Assembly: GCF_963666255.1 (NCBI RefSeq)
Contig: NZ_OY762656.1
Location: 496,001 to 560,000, forward strand
Direction of reading: 5' to 3'
From: an uncultured Propionivibrio sp.
GTDB lineage: Bacteria; Pseudomonadota; Gammaproteobacteria; Burkholderiales; Rhodocyclaceae
Length of the DNA: 64,000 nucleotides
Part shown: piece by piece, positions 56,301 through 64,000 of the stretch
Position numbering within the stretch: position 1 is the first letter of the stretch
Layout: every line of letters begins with the position of its first letter
Program-made: the position numbers and the translations under genes
The notes under the pieces: generated by a model
What the model saw: the letters and a program-made list of their open reading frames with translations, nothing else
Databases searched by the model: none
Told to the model about the DNA's origin: nothing

Positions 56301-59300
56301 CCTTTCTGCACCTGCGCCGTCGTCAGGGCCGCCACCTGCTCCGTCGTCAGCGACGCGACCTGATCCACCGTCAGTCCGTTGCGGATCTGCGCGGTTGTCA
56401 ACGCGGCCACTTGATCCGTTCTCAGCGCCACGAGGTCGGCCGTTTCCAGCACCCCGATCTGCGCCGTACCAAGCGCGATCAGTTGGTTCGTCGCGAAAGC
56501 CGCCAGCTGCTCTGCCGTCAGCGCCACCAGTTGGTCCGCCGTCAGACCCTTCTGGATCTGGCTGGTCGTCAGCGCCGCAATCTGGTCGGTCCGCAGTGTC
56601 GCCACGTCGCCCGCTTCCAGTACCGACACCTGCTGCGTCGTCAGGGCCGCAATCTGGTCCGTCGTCATTGCATCGACCTGATCGCTCGTCAGCGCGATCA
56701 CCTGATCAACGTTCAGGCCTTTCTGCACCTGCGCCGTCGTCAGGGCCGCCACCTGCTCCGTCGTCAGCGACGCGACCTGATCCACCGTCAGTCCGTTGCG
56801 GATCTGCGCCGTCGTCAACGCGGCCACTTGATCCGTTCTCAGCGCCACGAGGTCGGCCGTTTCCAGCACCCCGATCTGCGCCGTACCAAGCGCGACCAGT
56901 TGGTTCGTCGCGAAGGCCGCCAGCTGCTCTGCCGTCAGCGCCACCAGTTGGTCCGCCGTCAGACCCTTCTGGATCTGGCTGGTCGTCAGCGCCGCAATCT
57001 GGTCGGTCCGCAGTGTCGCCACGTCGCCCGCTTCCAGTACCGACACCTGCTGCGTCGTCAGGGCCGCAATCTGGTCCGTCGTCATTGCATCGACCTGATC
57101 ACTCGTCAGCGCGATCACCTGATCAACGTTCAGGCCTTTCTGCACCTGCGCCGTCGTCAGGGCCGCCACCTGCTCCGTCGTCAGCGACGCGACCTGATCC
57201 ACCGTCAGTCCGTTGCGGATCTGCGCGGTTGTCAACGCGGCCACTTGATCCGTTCTCAGCGCCACGAGGTCGGCCGTTTCCAGCACCCCGATCTGCGCCG
57301 TACCAAGCGCGACCAGTTGGTTCGTCGCGAAGGCCGCCAGCTGCTCTGCCGTCAGCGCCACCAGTTGGTCCGCCGTCAGACCCTTCTGGATCTGGCTGGT
57401 CGTCAGCGCCGCAATCTGGTCGGTCCGCAGTGTCGCCACGTCGCCCGCTTCCAGTACCGACACCTGCTGCGTCGTCAGGGCCGCAATCTGGTCCGTCGTC
57501 ATTGCATCGACCTGATCACTCGTCAGCGCGATCACCTGATCAACGTTCAGGCCTTTCTGCACCTGCGCCGTCGTCAGGGCCGCCACCTGCTCCGTCGTCA
57601 GCGACGCGACCTGATCCACCGTCAGTCCGTTGCGGATCTGCGCGGTTGTCAGTGCCGCGATTTGATCCGTCTTCAAGGCCACGAGGTCGGCCGTTTCCAG
57701 CACCGCGATCTGCGCCGTACCAAGCGCGACCAGTTGGTTCGTCGCGAAAGCCGCCAGCTGCTCTGCCGTCAGCGCCACCAGTTGGTCCGCCGTCAGACCC
57801 TTCTGGATCTGGCTGGTCGTCAGCGCCGCAATCTGGTCGGTCCGCAGTGTCGCCACGTCGCCCGCTTCCAGTACCGACACCTGCTGCGTCGTCAGGGCCG
57901 CAATCTGGTCCGTCGTCATTGCATCGACCTGGTCGCTCGTCAGCGCGATCACCTGATCAACGTTCAGGCCTTTCTGCACCTGCGCCGTCGTCAGGGCCGC
58001 CACCTGCTCCGTCGTCAGCGACGCGACCTGATCCACCGTCAGTCCGTTGCGGATCTGCGCCGTCGTCAGTGCCGCGATTTGATCCGTCTTCAAGGCCACG
58101 AGGTCGGCCGTTTCCAGCACCCCGGTCTGCGCCGTACCAAGCGCGACCAGTTGGTTCGTCGCGAAGGCCGCCAGCTGCTCTGCCGTCAGCGCCACCAGTT
58201 GGTCCGCCGTCAGACCCTTCTGGATCTGGCTGGTCGTCAGCGCCGCAATCTGGTCGGTCCGCAGTGTCGCCACGTCGCCCGCTTCCAGTACCGACACCTG
58301 CTGCGTCGTCAGGGCCGCAATCTGGTCCGTCGTCATTGCATCGACCTGATCGCTCGTCAGCGCGATCACCTGATCAACGTTCAGGCCTTTCTGCACCTGC
58401 GCCGTCGTCAGGGCCGCAATCTGATCTGTTATCAGCGCGGAGATCTGGTCAATTGTCAGGTTCCGGATCTGCGCCGTCGTCAACGCGGCCACTTGATCCG
58501 TGGTCAGCACCGTCAGCTGATCCGTCGTCAGCCCCGCCTGGATTTGCATCGTCGTCAGCGCGGCCATCTGCGCTGTCGTCAGCGCCACAACGTCCGCCAC
58601 CTCGATCGCCGACAACTGCCCCGTCGTCAGCGCCCGCAGCTGTGACGTCGTCATGGCCTGCAACTGCTCGCTCGTCAGCGCGACCACCTGGTCCGTGCTG
58701 AAACCCGATTGCACTTGCATTGTCGTCAACGCGGCAATCTGCGCCGTCGTCAGCGCGGCAACATCCACCACCTCGATCGCCGACAACTGCCCCGTCGTCA
58801 GGGCCTGCAACTGTGCCGTCGTCATGGCATGCAACTGCTCGCTCGTCAGCGCGACCACCTGGTCCGTGCTGAAACCCGATTGCACTTGCATTGTCGTCAG
58901 CGCAGCCACCTGATCCGTCGTCAGCATCATCAGCTGATCCGTCGTCAGCCCCGCCTGGATTTGCATCGTCGTCAGCGCGGCCATCTGCGCTGTCGTCAGC
59001 GCCACAACGTCCGCCACCTCGATCGCCGACAACTGCCCCGTCGTCAGCGCCCGCAGCTGTGACGTCGTCATGGCCTGCAACTGCTCGCTCGTCAGCGCGA
59101 TCACCTGATCGGTGCTGAAACCCGATTGCACTTGCATCGTCGTCAGCGCGGCAATCTGCGCCGTCGTCAGCGCGGCAACGTCCGCCACCTCGATCGCCGA
59201 CAACTGCCCCGTCGTCAGGGCCTGCAACTGTGCCGTCGTCATGGCATGCAACTGCTCGCTCGTCAGCGCGACCACCTGGTCCGTGCTGAAACCCGATTGC

Positions 59301-62300
59301 ACTTGCATTGTCGTCAGCGCAGCCACCTGATCCGTCGTCAGCATCATCAGCTGATCCGTCGTCAGCCCCGCCTGAATTTGCGTCGTCGTCAGTGCGGCAA
59401 CCTGCGCCGTCGTCAGCGCCACAACGTCCGCTACCTCGATCGCCGACAACTGCCCCGTCGTCAGCGCCCGCAGCTGTGACGTCGTCATGGCCTGCAACTG
59501 CTCGCTCGTCAGCGCAACCACCTGATCGGTGCTGAAACCCGATTGCACTTGCATCGTCGTCAGCGCGGCAATCTGCGCCGTCGTCAGCGCGGCAACGTCC
59601 GCCACCTCGATCGCCGACAACTGCCCCGTCGTCAGGGCCTGCAACTGTGCCGTCGTCATGGCATGCAACTGCTCGCTCGTCAGCGCGACCACCTGGTCCG
59701 TGCTGAAACCCGATTGCACTTGCATTGTCGTCAGCGCAGCCACCTGATCCGTCGTCAGCATCATCAGCTGATCCGTCGTCAGCCCCGCCTGAATTTGCGT
59801 CGTCGTCAGTGCGGCAACCTGCGCCGTCGTCAGCGCCACAACGTCCGCTACCTCGATCGCCGACAACTGCCCCGTCGTCAGCGCCCGCAGCTGTGACGTC
59901 GTCATGGCCTGCAACTGCTCGCTCGTCAGCGCGATCACCTGATCGGTGCTGAAACCCGATTGCACTTGCATCGTCGTCAGCGCGGCAATCTGCGCCGTCG
60001 TCAGCGCGGCAACATCCACCACCTCGATCGCCGACAACTGCCCCGTCGTCAGGGCCTGCAACTGTGCCGTCGTCATGGCATGCAACTGCTCGCTCGTCAG
60101 CGCGACCACCTGGTCCGTGCTGAAACCCGATTGCACTTGCATTGTCGTCAGCGCAGCCACCTGATCCGTGGTCAGCATCATCAGCTGATCCGTCGTCAGC
60201 CCCGCCTGGATTTGCATCGTCGTCAGCGCGGCCATCTGCGCTGTCGTCAGCGCCACAACGTCCGCCACCTCGATCGCCGACAACTGCCCCGTCGTCAGCG
60301 CCCGCAGCTGTGACGTCGTCATGGCCTGCAGCTGCTCGCTCGTCAGCGCGATCACCTGATCGGTGCTGAAACCCGATTGCACTTGCATCGTCGTCAGCGC
60401 GGCAATCTGCGCCGTCGTCAGCGCGGCAACATCCACCACCTCGATCGCCGACAACTGCCCCGTCGTCAGGGCCTGCAACTGTGCCGTCGTCATGGCATGC
60501 AACTGCTCGCTCGTCAGCGCGACCACCTGGTCCGTGCTGAAACCCGATTGCACTTGCATTGTCGTCAGCGCAGCCACCTGATCCGTCGTCAGCGCGATGA
60601 TGTCGTCCGTCTCGATCACCGATATCTGCGCGGTCGTCAACGCTTCGAGTTGTCCCGTCGTCAGCGCCCGGACCTGCTCCGTCGTCAGCGCCATCACCTG
60701 CTCGCTGCTCAGGCCTCGCTGCACCTGCGTCGTCGTCAGTGCTGCCACCTGATCCGTGGTCAGCACCATCAGTTGATCCGTCGTCAGCCCCACCTGGATT
60801 TGCATCGTCGTCAGCGCGGCAACCTGCGCCGTCGTCAGCGCTACAACGTCCGCCGTCTCGATCACCGAGACCTGTTCAGTGTTCAAGGCATTGAGCTGCC
60901 CGGTGCTCAGGGTGGCGATCTGACTTGTGGTCAGAGCGACGACCTGTCCGGTATTCAGACCATAGCGCACCTGCGCTGTGCTCAGCGCCAAAACCTGATC
61001 GGTACTCAAGGCCACGATCTGGTCCGTGCCCAGTCCCGCCTGAATCTGCGTGGTCGTAAGCGCGCCGATCTGTTCCGTCGTCAGCGCCGCGATGTCGCCC
61101 GTTTCGATGACCGCCACCTGATCGGTCGTCAGCCCCCGAACCTGTGTCGTCGTCAGCCCCATCACCTGATCGGAAGTCAAGGCAACGATCTGCGCTGTGT
61201 TCAATCCGTAGTGAATCTGGTTGGACGTCAGCGCCCGCAGTTGGCTGGAGGTCAACGCAACGATCTGATACGTCGTCAGCCCCGCGTTTATTTGCGCGGT
61301 CGTCAATGCCGCGATCTGCGCCGTTCCAAGTGCGGCGATCTGATCTGTCGTCAGCCCACTGCCGATCTGGTAGATCGCGAGCGCTGCCACCTGTCCCGTC
61401 GTCAGCGCCGCCACGTCGACCGTTTCGATCGCCGCCACCTGATCGGTACTCAGCGCTTGAATCTGCCCGGCAGTCAGCGCCTGGATCTGGAGAGAGCCGA
61501 GCGCGACGACCTGGTCGGTACGGAGTCCACTATTGATCTGGAGGGTCGTCAGCGCGGCCACCTGGGCCGTTTTCAGTGCCGCCACATCAGCTGTTTCGAT
61601 TGCACCGATCTGGACGCTCGTCAGCGCCTTGATCTGAGTAACGGTCAGCGCCTGGATCTGGGCGGTGCTGAGCGCTATCAGCTGATCGGTATTCAACCCA
61701 TACTGTACCTGCGTCACCGTCAGCGCCGCCACTTGCGCCGTGCCGAGCGCGGCAATCTGGTCGGTACTCAGGCCGGCGTTGATCTGGTCAGTCGTGAAGG
61801 CGGACATCTGGGCCGCCTTGAGTGCGGCCACATCAGCCGTTTCGATGACGGCGATTTGTGTCGTCGTCAGCGCCTGAATCTGGGCATTCGTCAGCGCCTG
61901 AACCTGGCGGGAGCCAAGGGCGATCACCTGATCCGTCGTCAGTCCGTTCCGGATCTGATCCGTCGTCAGCGCCGCAACCTGTCCGGTCGCCAGAGCCGCA
62001 ATCCGGTCGGTACTCAGCCCGTTCTGGATTTGTTCTGTCGTCAGCGCCGCGACTTGTGCCGTCCTGAGCGCCACCACATCGACCGTCCCAAGCGAGCTGA
62101 CCTGTTCGGTCGTCAGCGCCCGGACTTGCGCCGTCGTCAGCGCAGCGATCTGCGCAGTGCCGAAGGCCGCCAGTTGGTCGGTGCTCAAGCCGTCGCGAAC
62201 CTGCATCGTCGTCAGCGCGGCGACTTGCGTTGTCTTGAGCGCCGCGACATCCAGCGTCTCGATCGCGGCCACCTGATCGGTCGTCAGCGCCTGAAGCTGG

Positions 62301-64000
62301 GTATTGGTCAGCGCCTGGATCTGATGCGTCCCCAGGGCAACAATCTGGTCCGAGCTCAGTCCACCGCTGATCTGTTGCGTCGTCAACGCTGCCACTTGCC
62401 CTGTCTTGAGGGCCGCCAGATCAACCGTCTCGATCGCGATCGTCTGAGCTGTCGTCAGCGCCTGAATCTGGGCGGAGGAGAACGTCTGGATCTGCTGCGT
62501 GCCGAGCGCAACCAGCTGGTCCGTGCGCAGCCCGTTCCGGACCTGCTGCGTCGTCAGCGCCGCCACCTGCGCCGTGCCAAGCGCAACAATCTGGTCGGTA
62601 CTCAGGCCGAGGTTGATCTGCGCCGTCGTCAGGGAGGCAATTTGCGTCGTCCTGAGCGCGGCGACATCGGTCGTTTCGATGGCAGCGACCTCGTCCGTCG
62701 TCAACGCCATGATCTGCGCCGTGGTCAAGGCCGCCATCTGGGCCATCCCGAGGGCTACGATCTGGTCGGTCGTCAGGCCGGCCTGAACCTGCTGCGTCGT
62801 CAGGGCGGCCAGCTGCGCCGTCTTCAGCGCCGCGATGTCCGTTGTCTCGATCGCGGCAACCTGCGCAGAGGTCAGCGCTCTCAGTTGGGCGAAGGTTAGC
62901 GCCTGAATCTGGCTGGTCCCCAGAGCAACGATCTGGTCAGTGCCGAGTCCGGTCTGGACTTGCGCAGTGGTCAGCGCCGCGAGCTGCGCCGTCTTCAGTG
63001 CCGCGATATCGGTTGTTTCGATCGCCGCCACCTGGGCCGAGCCCAGGACCGCGATCTGCGCGGTGGTCAAGGCCCGGATCTGATCAGCACTGAGCGCAAG
63101 CACCTGCGCCGTCGACAACCCGTTCCGGACCTGCTGCGTCGTCAGCGCCGCCACCTGCGCCGTGCCAAACGCGACGACCTGGTCGGTACTCAGGCCACGG
63201 TTGATCTGCGCCGTCGTCAGGGAAGCGACTTGCGTCGTCCTGAGCGCGGCAACATCGGTCGTTTCGATGGCTGCGATCTCGTCCGTCGTCAACGCCATGA
63301 TCTGCGCCGTGGTCAGGGCGGCCATCTGGGCGGTCCCGAGAGCGACGATCTGGTCCGTCGTCAGGCCGCTCTGAACCTGCTGTGTCGTCAGGGCGGCGAG
63401 CTGCGCCGTCTTCAGCGCCGCAATATCCGTGGTCTCGATCGCAGCGAGCTGCGCGGAGGTCAATGCTCGCAGTTGGGCGGAGTTCAGCGCCTGAATCTGG
63501 CTGGTCCCCAGAGCGACGATCTGGTCGGTACCAAGTCCGGTCTGGACCTGCGCAGTGGTCAGCGCGGCGACTTGCGCCGTCTTCAGCACCGCGATATCGG
63601 TCGTTTCCATCGCCGCAATTTGAGCCGAACTCAGCGCCTGTAGCTGGGCGCTCGTCAGCGCCTGAATCTGGCCGGTCTCCAAGGCAACCAACTGGTCCGT
63701 TGTCAGGCCGTTGCGCACTTGCTGCGTGCTGAGCGCCACGAGTTGCGCGGTCTTGAGCGCGGTGATGTCCAGCGTTTCGACCGCAGCAAGCTGACGGGTC
63801 GTCAGGGCCGCCATCTGGGCGGTGGTAAGCGACCGGATCTGATCGCTGCTCATCGCAACGATTGCGTCGGTACTGAGTCCGCTCTGGATCTGTTGCGTCG
63901 TCAGCGCTGCCACCTGAACGGAGCTGAGCGCGCCCACCTGATCGGTCGTCAGGCCACTTCTGATCTGGGTCGTCGTCAGCGCGATCAGCTGCGCAGTCTT
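53339..64000 (-). CDS. Giant octapeptide-repeat protein with calcium-binding-like C-terminus (partial)
   Basis: At least 3,553 residues; the frame is still open at the window's right edge, so the N-terminus is missing. From there to about 54190 the protein is a run of roughly 400 (estimated) units of the form A-L-T-T-x-Q-I/V-x, with regular nine-residue variants (xxGLxTDQV) and units reading AAIETxDV. The last 280 or so residues are different: LDLNGDGISTRS, LDRNHDGVINDGSELFG, MDTNGDGAISSADQEF and IDANSDGVTETGEL look like EF-hand/dockerin-type calcium loops, followed by an Ala/Ser-rich tail. It has almost no Cys and few charges. Probably a secreted or surface protein (adhesin-like); no secretion signal or partner genes are visible, so this is inference. 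Confidence 0.85.
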   Translation of the reverse strand, partial: KTAQLIALTTTQIRSGLTTDQVGALSSVQVAALTTQQIQSGLSTDAIVAMSSDQIRSLTTAQMAALTTRQLAAVETLDITALKTAQLVALSTQQVRNGLTTDQLVALETGQIQALTSAQLQALSSAQIAAMETTDIAVLKTAQVAALTTAQVQTGLGTDQIVALGTSQIQALNSAQLRALTSAQLAAIETTDIAALKTAQLAALTTQQVQSGLTTDQIVALGTAQMAALTTAQIMALTTDEIAAIETTDVAALRTTQVASLTTAQINRGLSTDQVVAFGTAQVAALTTQQVRNGLSTAQVLALSADQIRALTTAQIAVLGSAQVAAIETTDIAALKTAQLAALTTAQVQTGLGTDQIVALGTSQIQALTFAQLRALTSAQVAAIETTDIAALKTAQLAALTTQQVQAGLTTDQIVALGMAQMAALTTAQIMALTTDEVAAIETTDVAALRTTQIASLTTAQINLGLSTDQIVALGTAQVAALTTQQVRNGLRTDQLVALGTQQIQTFSSAQIQALTTAQTIAIETVDLAALKTGQVAALTTQQISGGLSSDQIVALGTHQIQALTNTQLQALTTDQVAAIETLDVAALKTTQVAALTTMQVRDGLSTDQLAAFGTAQIAALTTAQVRALTTEQVSSLGTVDVVALRTAQVAALTTEQIQNGLSTDRIAALATGQVAALTTDQIRNGLTTDQVIALGSRQVQALTNAQIQALTTTQIAVIETADVAALKAAQMSAFTTDQINAGLSTDQIAALGTAQVAALTVTQVQYGLNTDQLIALSTAQIQALTVTQIKALTSVQIGAIETADVAALKTAQVAALTTLQINSGLRTDQVVALGSLQIQALTAGQIQALSTDQVAAIETVDVAALTTGQVAALAIYQIGSGLTTDQIAALGTAQIAALTTAQINAGLTTYQIVALTSSQLRALTSNQIHYGLNTAQIVALTSDQVMGLTTTQVRGLTTDQVAVIETGDIAALTTEQIGALTTTQIQAGLGTDQIVALSTDQVLALSTAQVRYGLNTGQVVALTTSQIATLSTGQLNALNTEQVSVIETADVVALTTAQVAALTTMQIQVGLTTDQLMVLTTDQVAALTTTQVQRGLSSEQVMALTTEQVRALTTGQLEALTTAQISVIETDDIIALTTDQVAALTTMQVQSGFSTDQVVALTSEQLHAMTTAQLQALTTGQLSAIEVVDVAALTTAQIAALTTMQVQSGFSTDQVIALTSEQLQAMTTSQLRALTTGQLSAIEVADVVALTTAQMAALTTMQIQAGLTTDQLMMLTTDQVAALTTMQVQSGFSTDQVVALTSEQLHAMTTAQLQALTTGQLSAIEVVDVAALTTAQIAALTTMQVQSGFSTDQVIALTSEQLQAMTTSQLRALTTGQLSAIEVADVVALTTAQVAALTTTQIQAGLTTDQLMMLTTDQVAALTTMQVQSGFSTDQVVALTSEQLHAMTTAQLQALTTGQLSAIEVADVAALTTAQIAALTTMQVQSGFSTDQVVALTSEQLQAMTTSQLRALTTGQLSAIEVADVVALTTAQVAALTTTQIQAGLTTDQLMMLTTDQVAALTTMQVQSGFSTDQVVALTSEQLHAMTTAQLQALTTGQLSAIEVADVAALTTAQIAALTTMQVQSGFSTDQVIALTSEQLQAMTTSQLRALTTGQLSAIEVADVVALTTAQMAALTTMQIQAGLTTDQLMMLTTDQVAALTTMQVQSGFSTDQVVALTSEQLHAMTTAQLQALTTGQLSAIEVVDVAALTTAQIAALTTMQVQSGFSTDQVVALTSEQLQAMTTSQLRALTTGQLSAIEVADVVALTTAQMAALTTMQIQAGLTTDQLTVLTTDQVAALTTAQIRNLTIDQISALITDQIAALTTAQVQKGLNVDQVIALTSDQVDAMTTDQIAALTTQQVSVLEAGDVATLRTDQIAALTTSQIQKGLTADQLVALTAEQLAAFATNQLVALGTAQTGVLETADLVALKTDQIAALTTAQIRNGLTVDQVASLTTEQVAALTTAQVQKGLNVDQVIALTSDQVDAMTTDQIAALTTQQVSVLEAGDVATLRTDQIAALTTSQIQKGLTADQLVALTAEQLAAFATNQLVALGTAQIAVLETADLVALKTDQIAALTTAQIRNGLTVDQVASLTTEQVAALTTAQVQKGLNVDQVIALTSDQVDAMTTDQIAALTTQQVSVLEAGDVATLRTDQIAALTTSQIQKGLTADQLVALTAEQLAAFATNQLVALGTAQIGVLETADLVALRTDQVAALTTAQIRNGLTVDQVASLTTEQVAALTTAQVQKGLNVDQVIALTSDQVDAMTTDQIAALTTQQVSVLEAGDVATLRTDQIAALTTSQIQKGLTADQLVALTAEQLAAFATNQLVALGTAQIGVLETADLVALRTDQVAALTTAQIRNGLTVDQVASLTTEQVAALTTAQVQKGLNVDQVIALTSDQVDAMTTDQIAALTTQQVSVLEAGDVATLRTDQIAALTTSQIQKGLTADQLVALTAEQLAAFATNQLIALGTAQIGVLETADLVALRTDQVAALTTAQIRNGLTVDQVASLTTEQVAALTTAQVQKGLNVDQVIALTSDQVDAMTTDQIAALTTQQVSVLEAGDVATLRTDQIAALTTSQIQKGLTADQLVALTAEQLAAFATNQLVALGTAQIGVLETADLVALRTDQVAALTTAQIRNGLTVDQVASLTTEQVAALTTAQVQKGLNVDQVIALTSDQVDAMTTDQIAALTTQQVSVLEAGDVATLRTDQIAALTTSQIQKGLTADQLVALTAEQLAAFATNQLVALGTAQIGVLETADLVALRTDQVAALTTAQIRNGLTVDQVASLTTEQIAALTTAQVQKGLNVDQVIALTSDQVDAMTTDQIAALTTQQVSVLEAGDVATLRTDQIAALTTSQIQKGLTADQLVALTAEQVAAFATNQLVALGTAQIGVLETADLVALRTDQVAALTTAQIRNGLTVDQVASLTTEQIAALTTAQVQKGLNVDQVIALTSDQVDAMTTDQIAALTTQQVSVLEAGDVATLRTDQIAALTTSQIQKGLTADQLVALTAEQVAAFATNQLVALGTAQIGVLETADLVALKTDQIAALTTAQIRNGLTVDQVASLTTEQVAALTTAQVQKGLNVDQVASLTTDQVVAFGSNQIQAFTTAQLVAMTTAQIGAIETRDVDALSASQIGALTIDQIQNGLNTDQVVALTTSQIQALTTAQVLALRTDQIAALETVDVAALTTSQIAALTTEQLHNGFTSAQVAAITSAQVCALSTEQIQAFGDNGSNLTTGTPIILDLNGDGISTRSYSAGTEFDLWDSGKTVQTGWVSGGDGFLVLDRNHDGVINDGSELFGSSTVLANGERAADGYVALSSMDTNGDGAISSADQEFADLQVWIDANSDGVTETGELRTLDSLGITRLDLGATATSEMDNGNLIGLRSSYQTSDGSVHQMADVWFVAEADPSRTPLQTQVGGLVQAMATYAATASGASGTVPSSPISAAGSALAGIGVQVSAAVDVLKQLNADGQPLAAPTQQTAAVPLVPDQGATLSAANLTIVTPGTKTG
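54613..58421. repeat. Tandem array 1, 417-bp unit, about 9 copies
   Basis: The landmark ACGTTCAGGCC recurs at 54624, 55041, 55458, 55875, 56292, 56709, 57126, 57543, 57960 and 58377: every interval is exactly 417 bp (139 codons). Copies are nearly identical, with a few silent or conservative changes. The array lies wholly inside the giant gene and keeps its frame. Confidence 0.95.
58493..60592. repeat. Tandem array 2, 417-bp composite unit, about 5 copies
   Basis: AAACCCGATTGCACTTGCAT recurs at 58701, 59118, 59535, 59952 and 60369, and again at 58872, 59289, 59706, 60123 and 60540. The period is 417 bp, made of a 171-bp and a 246-bp part. Its sequence differs from array 1 although the period is the same. 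Confidence 0.93.

Noticed and set aside
54574-58701. A 1,375-residue plus-strand open frame rich in Pro, Ser and Arg, plus a 1,300-residue frame beside it
   Set aside because: Both are antisense shadows of the 417-bp repeats in the giant minus-strand gene; repeats keep any frame open. Neither has a ribosome site, and the minus-strand product has the sensible C-terminal domain.
54613-60592. CRISPR array
   Set aside because: Repeat units are 417 bp with no short repeat/spacer alternation and they encode protein in frame.

Overview
The window looks like a chromosome segment of a GC-rich betaproteobacterium, most likely of the Rhodocyclaceae (Azoarcus/Dechloromonas/Propionivibrio-like). This rests on gene content and order (mlaFEDACB, ABC exporter, ibaG, murA, hisG, hisD; tol-pal beside queE/queC; ruvCAB), not on a phylogeny.

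1-8.2 kb (minus strand): one long, tightly overlapping run covering outer-membrane lipid transport (mlaF-E-D-A-C-B), an ABC-2 exporter pair, ibaG, murA, hisG and the start of hisD. 8.4-13.1 kb (plus): an intact ExeA/MshM-like ATPase followed by a chain of gene fragments (secretin mshL', ATPase 'mshE', pilin-like remnant, class III cyclase remnant) that reads as an MSHA-type pilus locus collapsed by deletions. 13.1-18.2 kb: housekeeping genes (yecH, tsaD, plsY, folB, ybaK, aroD, a phosphoribosyltransferase). 18.3-20.6 kb: low-GC small ORFs of unknown function with at least three integron attC-like sites and no integrase in view. Two tRNA-Lys genes follow at 20.7-20.9 kb.

21-31.2 kb (minus): queC, a PilZ protein, queE, the tol-pal cluster (cpoB, pal, tolB, tolA, tolR, tolQ, ybgC), then ruvB, an AI-2E-type permease, ruvA and ruvC. 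31.4-36.2 kb (plus): a DASS-family transporter behind a sigma-54 promoter, followed by a DctB/DctD-like two-component pair that probably controls it. 36.2-40.8 kb: dacB, glpK, glpR and an ATC-hydrolase-family gene.

41-50 kb: a five-gene branched-chain-amino-acid-type ABC transporter (plus), facing a sigma-54 activator gene and dhaL/dhaK (minus). Sigma-54 promoter motifs precede both the transporter operon and dhaK. The same TGAGAAA motif recurs upstream of both, so the activator encoded between them may drive both units. 50.2-52.9 kb encodes a hybrid histidine kinase.

53.3-64 kb (minus, running off the window): one giant gene for a protein of more than 3,550 residues. It is made almost entirely of eight-residue A-L-T-T-x-Q-I/V-x repeats and ends in a calcium-binding-like C-terminal domain. 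Inside it are two DNA-level tandem arrays that share an exact 417-bp period although their unit sequences differ. This is the least familiar object in the window.
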